Shown here: positions 36,401 through 43,338 of the stretch, in pieces | How the letters are laid out: every line of letters begins with the position of its first letter | How positions within the stretch are numbered: position 1 is the first letter of the stretch | DNA from: Nocardioides anomalus | Lineage (GTDB): Bacteria; Actinomycetota; Actinomycetes; Propionibacteriales; Nocardioidaceae | Direction: 5' to 3' | DNA: 64,000 nt | Assembly (NCBI RefSeq): GCF_011046535.1 | Contig: NZ_CP049257.1 | Coordinates: forward strand, 4,216,001 to 4,280,000 | Notes under the pieces: model-generated | Seen by the model: the letters and a program-made list of their open reading frames with translations, nothing else | Database searches by the model: none | Told to the model about the DNA's origin: nothing | Position numbers and translations under genes: made by a program

Positions 36401-37622
36401 CTCGGCGGGGGTCGCCCCGTTCACCGGGTCGATCCGCCCCGAGCAGCCGTTGTCGGCGCTGACCGGCGAGTCTTCGGGCGGGGTCTGGAAGCTGCACGCC
36501 ACCGACGTCGAGGCGCCGGACGCAGGGTCGATCACCGGGTGGTCTCTGGACGTGGCGCCGCTGGTGCAGCCGGCCTGCTCCGCGCCCGGCCCGTCGGTCC
36601 AGGTCCTGCCGCCGCTGGTCACCGGCGAGAAGGACGGATCGGTCCTGGTCCCCGTCACCCTCCTGCACCCCGACGCCGCGCCGCACAGCGTGACCTTCAC
36701 GCCGACGGCGGGCACGGCGACGGCGACGGCGGACTTCGACCCGGCGCCGGTGACCGTGACCTGGGCGCCCGGCGACCCGGCCACGAAGCACGTCGCGATC
36801 CCGCTCGTCGACGACGGGATCGCCGAGAGCGAGGAGACCTTCACGGTCGCTGCGAGCGCATCGACGATCCCGGTGTCGGCGGCCGTGACGGCGCGCATCA
36901 CCGACGGCGGTCAGCCGCTGACCGTGGCGGTGGCGGACGCCCCAGCGGTCTCCGAGGGCGGCACGCTGTCGTTCCCCGTGACCCTCTCCGGTCCGGACCG
37001 CGCCGGCCCGGTGAGCGTGCACATCGCCACCGGCGGCGGCACGGCGAGCGCGGGCGGCGACTACACCGCCGTCGACCGGACCCTCACCTGGGCGCCCGGT
37101 GACCCCGCCACCCAGGTGGTCACAGTCGCCACCGCGAACGACACGGCGGTCGAGCCCGACGAGACGGTCGTGGTCATCCTCTCCGGACCGGGCGGCACGC
37201 CCGTGGCCCCGGTGCTCGGGAAGGCCACGGCCACCGGCACGGTCAAGGACGCCGTCGTACCCCCGACGCCGCCGGCTCCGGCGGTCCCGTCGGTGACGGT
37301 CAAGAAGGCCAAGGTGACCGAGGGCGACAAGGGGAAGCAGAAGCTGACCTTCGCGGTCTCACTCAGCGGTCCGACGTCGGTCCCGGTGACCTTCACCTGG
37401 GCGACCCAGGACCTGACGGCCAAGGCGGGCTCGGACTACAAGAAGGCCTCCGGCACCGTCACCGTCGCCCCGGGCGCGACCACGGCCACCATCACCGTCC
37501 TGGTCAAGGGCGACAGGCGGGCGGAGCGGAACGAGAAGCTCTCGCTCCTGCTGTTCGCGATCGCGCACGGCACCTTCGCCGGGCCGACCACGGTGAAGGG
37601 GAAGATCGTCGACGACGACTGA
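33444..37622 (+). CDS. Secreted subtilisin-like protease with P and Calx-beta domains
   Basis: A 1392-aa extracellular S8 protease. A signal peptide covers about residues 10-40. After a propeptide-like region, the catalytic residues are D291 (VAVVDDGID), H336 (GAGHGNLNAG) and S564 (GTSHSTPAIAG). Following this is a CARDB-like beta domain (about 760-880), a P/proprotein-convertase domain (about 910-1045; IPDASAAGVDSIVTV ... GGVWKLHATDVEAPDAGSITGWSLDV), and three Calx-beta repeats (about 1052-1155, 1158-1265, 1285-1390) with TEG/SEGG starts, TA.AG.DY cores and calcium-type acidic ends. There is no LPXTG anchor. It probably degrades proteins outside the cell. A strong terminator follows. GTG start at 33444. 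Confidence 0.9.
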   Translation: MSSTPTSTLRWGVAGLALSLPAAVLALGPSTTTGAAAAAAPVSTTGARADEPAPAPEDPSRAADGHIHLRGVDVDTSVPVPATHTPAIATDGGQQLRLVQLAGPTRPAWYDDLAATGRVVTYIPDHAYLIWTSDAGVSKLDRQARAGKSVVYSAPFDPAYRVSPDLVAKDATVDVTVQTVDVPAGASELDAVTAGRTVLRDEYALGGLRTVSLTVPSDQVDDIAQLPAVVNVEPYVAPHLTDEAQDQLLAGMVTTSSSGVTVPSGPGYLTWLASHGFVNDPAAYPKVAVVDDGIDNGSVAPLHADFYRTGVKANGSRLTGNDNCTADASADGGAGHGNLNAGIVGGYNDTDADPYQDARGYKYGLGVSPFGRVSGVKIFRNSGSYSISACGNSDAGVVAKAYAAGAGLTSNSWGASVNGAYDASARAYDLLTRDASSTAGGNQQMLHVFSAGNDGAGPTTIGSPGTAKNVLVVGATENVREDGTLDGCAEGNADDDSDMATFSSRGPTSDGRSKPDVVAAGTHVMGPASQATGYTGGGVCGDGGANNRYHPVGQTLYTWSSGTSHSTPAIAGAASLVQNYYGRVLQPGATASPAMLKALLVNAPRYLDGEDTGDTLPSNNQGWGVPNLGELFGGATHRYVADQSTVLTASGQQQGVQLTVTDPTKPVRVTLAWTDAAGPTTGAAYVNDLDLRVTVDGHLYRGNVFAGGLSTTGGTADAKNNVENVFLPAGTTGRVSVSVRAANIAGDGVPGNGSALDQDFALTASNVDPAPTPAANPAAAGVVVHDSDFDANTTFERGETVTVDASVFNGGDAASAAGTGTLTVVGGSATVVRGTSPYGAVAPEATGTNTQQYVVQLADDATCGGTVTLRHTWTAGGRTSVEDTTLRVGPAMVPDWAAATTTPSTDVPKSIPDASAAGVDSIVTVAGGAPVGGVRVKPTITHAYDRDLVLTLVAPSGHSVLLVSRRGGNGDNFSGTVLDDAAAAAISAGVAPFTGSIRPEQPLSALTGESSGGVWKLHATDVEAPDAGSITGWSLDVAPLVQPACSAPGPSVQVLPPLVTGEKDGSVLVPVTLLHPDAAPHSVTFTPTAGTATATADFDPAPVTVTWAPGDPATKHVAIPLVDDGIAESEETFTVAASASTIPVSAAVTARITDGGQPLTVAVADAPAVSEGGTLSFPVTLSGPDRAGPVSVHIATGGGTASAGGDYTAVDRTLTWAPGDPATQVVTVATANDTAVEPDETVVVILSGPGGTPVAPVLGKATATGTVKDAVVPPTPPAPAVPSVTVKKAKVTEGDKGKQKLTFAVSLSGPTSVPVTFTWATQDLTAKAGSDYKKASGTVTVAPGATTATITVLVKGDRRAERNEKLSLLLFAIAHGTFAGPTTVKGKIVDDD

Positions 37623-37633
37623 TCCCGAGAGCC

Positions 37634-37680
37634 GGACGACGAAGGGCCCCGCCGGTCCCCCGCGGGGCCCTTCGTCGTCC
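37634..37680. terminator. Strong bidirectional terminator
   Basis: A perfect 19-bp stem: GGACGACGAAGGGCCCCGC (37634-37652) and its complement (37662-37680) with a 9-base loop. It lies between the convergent protease and HerA-like genes and can serve both. Confidence 0.9.
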
Positions 37681-37684
37681 TCAC

Positions 37685-39385
37685 CTACCGGCGGCGGCCG
37701 GTGCCGAACATGCCGCGGGCGATCTCGGCGGCGGCGGTCCGCATGAACTGCTTGAAGGCGCTGGACTTCACGACCTGGGTGACCACGCCCTCCTCGGGCT
37801 CGGGCGCCCGCCGCGTGGAGGTCGGCTTCCGCTTGGCCGCCTCCTTGGCCGCCTTGGCGTCGGCCTTGGCCTGGTCGGCGGCCGCCCGGTCGGCGGCGGC
37901 CTGCTGGGCGCCGGCCTCGAGCTTGGCGGCGAGCAGCTCGCGGGCGGACTCGCGGTCGATGACGGCGGCGTACTTGGCGTTGCGGGGGCTCGCGGCCACC
38001 GTGGCCTGCATGGCCGCGGGGTCGCTCGGGCCCATGAGCGACTCGGGGGCGCGCAGGCGGGTCCAGGCGACCGGGGTCGGGGCGCCGCGCTCGTCCATGA
38101 CCGTGACGACGGCCTCGCCGATGCCGAGGCCGGTGATGACCTCGCCGAGGTCGTCGTACGCCGACTTCGGGTAGGTGTTGACCGTCGCCTTGAGGGCCTT
38201 GGCGTCGTTCGGGGTGTGCGCGCGGAGCTGGTGCTGGACGCGCGAGCCGAGCTGGGCGAGCACGGCGTCGGGCACGTCGGTCGGGCTCTGGGTCACGAAG
38301 AAGACGCCGACGCCCTTGGAGCGGATCAGCCGCACGGTCTGCGCGATCTGGTCGAGGAACGCCTTGGACGCGTCGTTGAAGAGCAGGTGCGCCTCGTCGA
38401 AGAAGAAGACCAGCTTGGGCTTGTCCACGTCGCCGACCTCGGGCAGGTCGTGGAACAGGTCGGCGAGCAGCCACATGAGGAACGTCGAGAAGACCGCCGG
38501 CCGGTCCTGGAGGTTCGGCAGCTCCACCAGGGAGATCAGGCCGCGACCGTCCGGGGCCGCCTGCAGCAGGTCGCTGGACTCGAACTCCGGCTCGCCGAAG
38601 AACGCGTCCGCACCCTGGTCGGAGAACGTGATGAGCTCACGCAGGATCACCCCAGCGGTGGCCGACGACAGCCCGCCCAGCTCCTTGAGCTCGGCCTTGC
38701 CGTCGTCGCTGGTGAGGTACTTCAGCACCTCGCGCAGGTCGGCCAGGTCCAGCAGCGGCAGCCCGGCCTGGTCGGCGTAGTGGAACACCAGCCCGAGGCT
38801 GGACTCCTGGGTGTCGTTGAGACCGAGGACCTTGCTCAGCAGCACCGGTCCGAACGCCGACATGGTCACCCGGACCGGTACGCCGGTGCCCTGGCCGCCG
38901 AGCGCGTAGTACTCCACCGGGAAGCCGGTCGCCGTCCACTGCTGCCCGACGCTCGCGGTCCGCGCGGAGAGCTTGTCGCTCGGCGTACCGGGCGTGGCCA
39001 GGCCGGAGAGGTCGCCCTTGATGTCGGCGGCGAAGACCGGCACCCCGGCCGCGCTCAGCTGCTCCGCCATCAGCTGGAGCGTCTTGGTCTTGCCCGTGCC
39101 GGTCGCGCCGGCCACCAGCCCGTGCCGGTTGAGCATGCCGAGCGGGATCCGGATGTGGGTGTCGGTGAGCGTGGTCGCGTCGAGCATCAGCCCGCCCAGC
39201 TCGAGCGCGGCGCCGCTGAACGCGTACCCCGGCGCCACCGCCTGCACGATCGGGCTGTCGGCGTGTGCCTCGGGTGCGGGCGCCACCGGAGCGGGAGTCG
39301 GCGGTGCCGCGGGTGCCGCGGGTGCCGCCGGCTCGAGAGGCTCGGCGGCGGGCTCGGGAGCTGGCTGGGCCGGCGTCTCGCTCAT
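37685..39385 (-). CDS. HerA-like helicase/ATPase domain protein
   Basis: A 566-aa protein of the HerA/FtsK-like ATPase family (DUF853/YjgR type). An N-terminal Pro/Ala-rich segment (about 1-40) precedes the ATPase with Walker A GATGTGKTKTLQLMAEQLS and Walker B KLVFFFDEAHLLFND (DEAH), an arginine finger region LIRSKGVGVFFVTQSPTDVP, and a helical C terminus rich in Ala, Lys and Asp. Cytoplasmic; proposed to pump or remodel DNA, but the biological role is unknown. The ATG at 39385 (MSETP) is chosen over a GTG at 39394. Confidence 0.88.
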   Translation of the reverse strand: MSETPAQPAPEPAAEPLEPAAPAAPAAPPTPAPVAPAPEAHADSPIVQAVAPGYAFSGAALELGGLMLDATTLTDTHIRIPLGMLNRHGLVAGATGTGKTKTLQLMAEQLSAAGVPVFAADIKGDLSGLATPGTPSDKLSARTASVGQQWTATGFPVEYYALGGQGTGVPVRVTMSAFGPVLLSKVLGLNDTQESSLGLVFHYADQAGLPLLDLADLREVLKYLTSDDGKAELKELGGLSSATAGVILRELITFSDQGADAFFGEPEFESSDLLQAAPDGRGLISLVELPNLQDRPAVFSTFLMWLLADLFHDLPEVGDVDKPKLVFFFDEAHLLFNDASKAFLDQIAQTVRLIRSKGVGVFFVTQSPTDVPDAVLAQLGSRVQHQLRAHTPNDAKALKATVNTYPKSAYDDLGEVITGLGIGEAVVTVMDERGAPTPVAWTRLRAPESLMGPSDPAAMQATVAASPRNAKYAAVIDRESARELLAAKLEAGAQQAAADRAAADQAKADAKAAKEAAKRKPTSTRRAPEPEEGVVTQVVKSSAFKQFMRTAAAEIARGMFGTGRRR

Positions 39386-39434
39386 GCGCTCCACCCTAGG
39401 ACCGCGGCCGAGGCTCGCCGAGCGGACGGTCTCG

Positions 39435-39440
39435 TAGTAT
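39435..39440 (+). promoter_or_regulatory. -10 box of a likely leaderless gene
   Basis: TAGTAT fits the TAnnnT consensus and ends 7 bases before the GTG at 39448. That spacing would place the transcript start at the start codon, and no ribosome site is visible, so the mRNA is probably leaderless. Confidence 0.5.
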
Positions 39441-39447
39441 CGCGCGC

Positions 39448-39744
39448 GTGATCTTCAAGCGCGTGGGTGAGGGGCGCCCGTACCCCGACCACGGCTTGTC
39501 GTCGCGCGGGTGGGCGGCGGTGCCGCCGCGGCAGGTCCGGCTCGACGAGCTGGTGACGACCAAGGACACGCTCCAGCTCGCGGCGCTGCTCGACGAGGAC
39601 TCGACGTTCTACGGCGACCTGTTCGCGCACGTGGTCGAGTGGCACGGCGAGTACTACCTCGAGGACGGCCTCCACCGCGCCCTGCGCGCGGCGCTGCAGC
39701 AGCGCAACGTCCTGCACGCCCGCGTCCACACGATGGCCGGCTGA
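39448..39744 (+). CDS. Small conserved protein commonly labelled VapB-type antitoxin
   Basis: A 98-aa soluble protein. Phrases GEGRPYPDHGLSSRGWAAVPPRQVRLDELVTTKDTLQL, DEDSTFYGDLFAHVVEWHGEYYLEDGLHRALRAALQQRNVLHARV match a family found across actinomycetes that databases label as VapB antitoxin. No PIN-domain toxin is next to it: the neighbours are a HerA-like ATPase and a LytR_C protein. I regard the antitoxin label as unproven. GTG start at 39448. Confidence 0.75.
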   Translation: MIFKRVGEGRPYPDHGLSSRGWAAVPPRQVRLDELVTTKDTLQLAALLDEDSTFYGDLFAHVVEWHGEYYLEDGLHRALRAALQQRNVLHARVHTMAG

Positions 39745-39754
39745 GGCGCCCGCG

Positions 39755-40282
39755 ATGTGGTGGTCGACGCTGACGGCGAAGGTGCGCACCCTCATCACGC
39801 TCGCGTTCCTGCTGGTCCTGCTGCTGGGCGGGGTCACGTGGGGGTGGGCACAGGTGACCGAGCCGTTCCCGGGCAAGGTGGACGCGCCGGTGTGCGTCGA
39901 CACCTCCTACCAGGCCGGCGCCGAGCTGGCGGTCCAGGACGTGACGGTCAGCGTGCTCAACGCCAGCGGTCGTGAGGGACTGGCGGCGCGCACCATGCAG
40001 CAGCTGGAGGACGCGGGGTTCGCGGCGGGCAAGGCCGGCAACGCCCCGTCCGGCACGTCGCTCACCGACCCGGCCGAGATCTGGGTCACCGACGCCGACA
40101 GCCCGGCGGCCACGCTGGTGCGGCGGCGGGTCGGCAAGGTCCCGGTCCGCGACGACGTGACCAGCCCGGTGCCGGGGGTGACCCTGGTGGTCGGCGACGC
40201 GTTCGGCGACGTCAAGGCCGACGGTCCCGACGCCCTCAAGGTCAAGGACGACGCAGTGGTGTGCAGCCCGCCCGTCGGCTGA
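39755..40282 (+). CDS. LytR C-terminal domain protein, membrane-anchored
   Basis: A 175-aa protein with one N-terminal membrane segment (about 11-32: LITLAFLLVLLLGGVTWGW) and a LytR_C domain (about 60-150: VSVLNASGREGLAARTMQQLEDAGFAAGKAGNA). This domain is otherwise found at the end of LytR-CpsA-Psr wall-polymer ligases; here it stands alone. It is 10 bases behind the VapB-labelled gene, so the two are likely one operon. Probably a cell-envelope protein. Confidence 0.85.
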   Translation: MWWSTLTAKVRTLITLAFLLVLLLGGVTWGWAQVTEPFPGKVDAPVCVDTSYQAGAELAVQDVTVSVLNASGREGLAARTMQQLEDAGFAAGKAGNAPSGTSLTDPAEIWVTDADSPAATLVRRRVGKVPVRDDVTSPVPGVTLVVGDAFGDVKADGPDALKVKDDAVVCSPPVG

Positions 40283-41773
40283 TCAGCCCAGCCACTGCGC
40301 GAGCCGCCCGCGCGCGCTGACCTGGCGCAGCCGCTCCTCGGTCTTGTCGCGCAGCCGGCGCGGGGTGACGACGAGCAGGTCGTCGCCGTGGCGCAGGACC
40401 GTGCGCCGCTCGGGGACCAGCGTCTCGTCGTCGCGCACGATCATCGAGATCGAGGCGCCGCGGGGCAGCCGCAGCTCACCGACCTCCACGCCGTGCATCT
40501 TCGAGACCGGGCTGATGCTGACCTGGAGCAGGTCGGCAGCGACCCGCTCGAGCGGCGCCGCCTCGATGTCGAGCCCGCGAGGCTCCGAGCGCCGGGCCAC
40601 CCGCAGGGTCCGCGCCACCGCGGGCAGCGTCGGTCCGGTCAGCAGCGTGTAGATCACGACCATCACGAAGACGATGTCGAAGAGCCGCTCCGAGCCGTCC
40701 ACGCCCTCGGCCAGGGGGATCGTGGTGAGCACGATCGGTACGGCGCCGCGCAGCCCGGCCCAGGAGATGAAGGACAGCTCCCGCCACGGCATCGGTTGCA
40801 CGACCGCGCTCACGGCCACCGAGACCGGGCGGGCCAGGAAGGTCAGGACGAGACCGGCCACGACGGCGTACCCCACCGTCGACAGCTCGATCCGCCCCGG
40901 CGACAGCAGCAGCCCGAGCATCACGAAGAGCCCGATCTGGGCCAGCCAGGCCAGCCCCTCGCCGAAGGAGCGGGTGGCCGCGCGGTGCGGCAGCTCGGAG
41001 TTGCCGAGGACCAGCGCCGCGACGTACACCGCCGCGAAGCCCGACGCGTGCACCCCCGCCGCGACGCCGTAGGACAGGAAGCACAGCGCCATGACCGCCA
41101 GCGGGTAGAGCCCGGACGACGGCAGCGCCGCGCGGCGCATCACCCAGGCGCCGGCGAACCCCACGGCCAGGCCGAGCAGCAGGCCGGCCAGCAGCTCGTA
41201 GAGGACGAGCCCGACGTTGTAGGGCAGCCCGTGCTCGGCCAGCGCACCCGTCGAGATGATGGTGACCAGCACGATCGTCGGGGCGTCGTTCAACCCGGAC
41301 TCGGCCTCCAGCGCGCCGGTGAGCCGCTTGGGCAGGGGTACGACGCGCAGCACCGAGAACACCGCCGCCGCGTCGGTCGGCGACGTGACCGCACCCAGCA
41401 GCACCGCCAGCTCCCAGCGGAGCCCCAGCAGGTAGTGCCCGGCCACCGCCACGATCGCCACGCTCACCACCACGCCGACCGTGGCGAGTGAGAGTCCGAG
41501 CTTCATCGACGGCCGCAGGTCACGCCAGGTGGTGGTCAGACCGCCCTCGGCCAGGATCACGATGAGGGCCGCGAACCCCAACGAGTGCGCGAGCTCGGCG
41601 TCCTCGAAGCCGATCCCGAGCCCCGCCTCGCCGATGGCCACGCCCATGAGCAGGTAGAGCAGCAGCGACGGCAGCCGGGTCCGGCTGGAGACGCGGACGG
41701 CGAGGATCGCCACGAAGATGACCGCCGAGCCCCACAGCACGAACACGTCGAGCTGGTGGACATCGATCGACAT
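40283..41773 (-). CDS. CPA1-family cation/proton antiporter with RCK_C domain
   Basis: A 496-aa membrane protein with about twelve segments. The TM4-5 core is present: LLGAVTSPTDAAAVFSVLR and ESGLNDAPTIVLV, whose N-D pair is the ion-binding signature of CPA1/NhaP antiporters. The C-terminal ~75 residues form a TrkA-C (RCK_C) regulatory domain (MHGVEVGELRLPRGASISMIVRDDETLVPERRTVLRHGDDLLVVTP), which usually binds a nucleotide or ion. It resembles NhaP2/CvrA potassium/proton antiporters. The stop lies immediately next to that of the LytR_C gene. Confidence 0.9.
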   Translation of the reverse strand: MSIDVHQLDVFVLWGSAVIFVAILAVRVSSRTRLPSLLLYLLMGVAIGEAGLGIGFEDAELAHSLGFAALIVILAEGGLTTTWRDLRPSMKLGLSLATVGVVVSVAIVAVAGHYLLGLRWELAVLLGAVTSPTDAAAVFSVLRVVPLPKRLTGALEAESGLNDAPTIVLVTIISTGALAEHGLPYNVGLVLYELLAGLLLGLAVGFAGAWVMRRAALPSSGLYPLAVMALCFLSYGVAAGVHASGFAAVYVAALVLGNSELPHRAATRSFGEGLAWLAQIGLFVMLGLLLSPGRIELSTVGYAVVAGLVLTFLARPVSVAVSAVVQPMPWRELSFISWAGLRGAVPIVLTTIPLAEGVDGSERLFDIVFVMVVIYTLLTGPTLPAVARTLRVARRSEPRGLDIEAAPLERVAADLLQVSISPVSKMHGVEVGELRLPRGASISMIVRDDETLVPERRTVLRHGDDLLVVTPRRLRDKTEERLRQVSARGRLAQWLG

Positions 41774-41895
41774 GTCACCTCGGGCGGTCGGGGTGGCGGG
41801 ACCTCACCCTATCGGTCCGCTTGCCGCACCTCGTCGGCGCACGGGTTCGCGCATTCCAACGCCCGGGGCGCCAAGGTCCCCCTCACACTGACCGC

Positions 41896-42342
41896 GTGGA
41901 GACGTTCCTCGCATGTGTGGTCGGCCTGGTGCTGGTCGTCGGTCTGGTGGCGCTGTTCCGGCGCATCCGTGCCACCCGCTCGGTCCTGGCCGCCGAGGTC
42001 CTCCTCGCCGACCGCGACGCCGCCGCCGTCGACGACGACGTCCGGGCGGTGCTGGTCGGCGTTCCCGGCGCGACAGTGGCGCCGCTCGAGCCGGGCCACG
42101 TACGCGTCGTCCTGCGGCGCGCTCCGGCGTGGACGGTGGCCGTCGCCGTGCTCGCCTTCCCGGTCGGGCTGGTCGCCCTGCTGCACCGCGAGGACGTCCC
42201 GCTGGACGTGTGGGTCTACGCGACCCCGGCGGGCACACAGGTCCAGCTCAGCGGCCCGACCGAGGCCCACGTCCTGGCGCGCGTCCGAGCGGCTCTGCTC
42301 GGCGTGCCAGGCGTGCGCGAGGGTCAGGTCGTCGGCGTGTAG
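41896..42342 (+). CDS. Membrane protein of unknown function
   Basis: A 148-aa protein. One membrane segment at the start (ETFLACVVGLVLVVGLVALF) is followed by a soluble ~50-residue stretch, then a second hydrophobic segment (VAVAVLAFPVGLVALL) and a C-terminal region rich in Val. No family recognised. GTG at 41896; its 3' end overlaps the convergent thioredoxin-like gene by 19 bases. Confidence 0.55.
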   Translation: METFLACVVGLVLVVGLVALFRRIRATRSVLAAEVLLADRDAAAVDDDVRAVLVGVPGATVAPLEPGHVRVVLRRAPAWTVAVAVLAFPVGLVALLHREDVPLDVWVYATPAGTQVQLSGPTEAHVLARVRAALLGVPGVREGQVVGV

Positions 42343-43292
42343 CCCGGACGACCCGAGCCGTCCCACTCCTGCCAGAAGGCCAGGAACTCCTCGCCGAGGA
42401 ACGGGTCGCCACCGGTCATGGCGATGCCGCCGCGGCGCACGGTCCAGTCCCACGGCGCGAGGTCCTGGGCCTCGGCGAGGTGCCGCTTCGCGGCGTCCGC
42501 GTCGCCGGTCCGCTGGAGGTACGACGCGACCCGACGGTGGGCGAGCGCGAGCTGCTCGGCGTCGGTGCGCTGGTGCGCCTCGGCCTCGGCGCTGGCGGGC
42601 AGCACGCCCTCGCGCACCCAGCGCCGCAGCGCCTCGTGGTGCTGCTCGCTGTCGATCTTGGTGAAGTCGATGAACTGGTCGTCGCCCGGGGCGATGGTCG
42701 GCGGCTTCACGACCCGGTCGTCCTCGTCGACCCAGACCACCGAGGGGACGTTGGTGATCCCGTAGCGCTCGGCGGTCACGTGCGCGGTGTCCACGGCGAC
42801 CGGGTACGTCGGGACGCCGGCCTCGATCCAGGGCCGCGAGTCCTCGGGGTCGTCGTCGAGGGCGACCGAGAACAGCCGCAGCCCGTCCGCGGCCAGCTCG
42901 TCCTGGAGCCGCTGCCAGCCGGCCAGCTCGTGCCGGCAGCCGCACCACGAGGCCCAGGTGACCAGGACCCGCTTGTGGCCGGAGAGGTCGTCGAAGGACA
43001 CCGGCCGGCCGTCCACGTCCCGCAGGTCGAGCCGCGGCGCACGGCCGCCGTCCAGCTCGCGGTGGTGGGTCTCGGCCGACGGCACGACCGCGGCGACGTC
43101 CGCGGCCTCGTCGACGACACCGAGGAGGCCGAGGGCGTCGAGCACGGGCCGACCGAGCAACGGCACGCACGTCTCGTCGCGGCACAGCCCCTCGGGCTTG
43201 AGCGCCCAGCCGAGGGCGTCGGCCAGGGCGGCCGCGTCGTCCAGCCCGCCGGGGAGCTCGTGCGGGTGCCCCTCGGCGTCGATGAGGATCAC
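42324..43292 (-). CDS. Thioredoxin-like protein with CxC motif
   Basis: A 322-aa protein with a thioredoxin/TlpA-like domain in the middle (about 85-200: PRLDLRDVDGRPVSFDDLSGHKRVLVTWASWCGCRHELAGWQRLQDEL ... YGITNVPSVVWVDEDDRVV). The usual WCxxC is replaced by WCGC, i.e. C-x-C. A domain rich in Asp and Leu precedes it, and the C terminus is a TPR-like helical region (HRRVASYLQRTGDADAAKRHLAEA). No signal peptide, so it is probably cytoplasmic. It is divergent from the FAD oxidoreductase; the KstR-type palindrome sits between them. GTG start at 43292. Confidence 0.75.
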   Translation of the reverse strand: MILIDAEGHPHELPGGLDDAAALADALGWALKPEGLCRDETCVPLLGRPVLDALGLLGVVDEAADVAAVVPSAETHHRELDGGRAPRLDLRDVDGRPVSFDDLSGHKRVLVTWASWCGCRHELAGWQRLQDELAADGLRLFSVALDDDPEDSRPWIEAGVPTYPVAVDTAHVTAERYGITNVPSVVWVDEDDRVVKPPTIAPGDDQFIDFTKIDSEQHHEALRRWVREGVLPASAEAEAHQRTDAEQLALAHRRVASYLQRTGDADAAKRHLAEAQDLAPWDWTVRRGGIAMTGGDPFLGEEFLAFWQEWDGSGRPGYTPTT

Positions 43293-43312
43293 GCGGGACA
43301 GGATTCCACGGA

Positions 43313-43330
43313 ACTAGAACTTGTTCTAGT
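43313..43330. promoter_or_regulatory. KstR-type operator palindrome
   Basis: The 18-bp sequence ACTAGAACTTGTTCTAGT is a perfect palindrome (8-bp arms, TT centre). It matches the KstR consensus TnnAACnnGTTnnA exactly. It overlaps a -10 box TAGTCT (43327-43332) for the plus-strand gene, whose GTG start lies 6 bases further on, indicating a leaderless mRNA that the regulator would block directly. Confidence 0.8.
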
Positions 43331-43338
43331 CTGAGCCG

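Noticed and set aside
39448..40282. Toxin-antitoxin module
   Set aside because: The gene behind the VapB-labelled protein is a LytR_C membrane protein, not a toxin.
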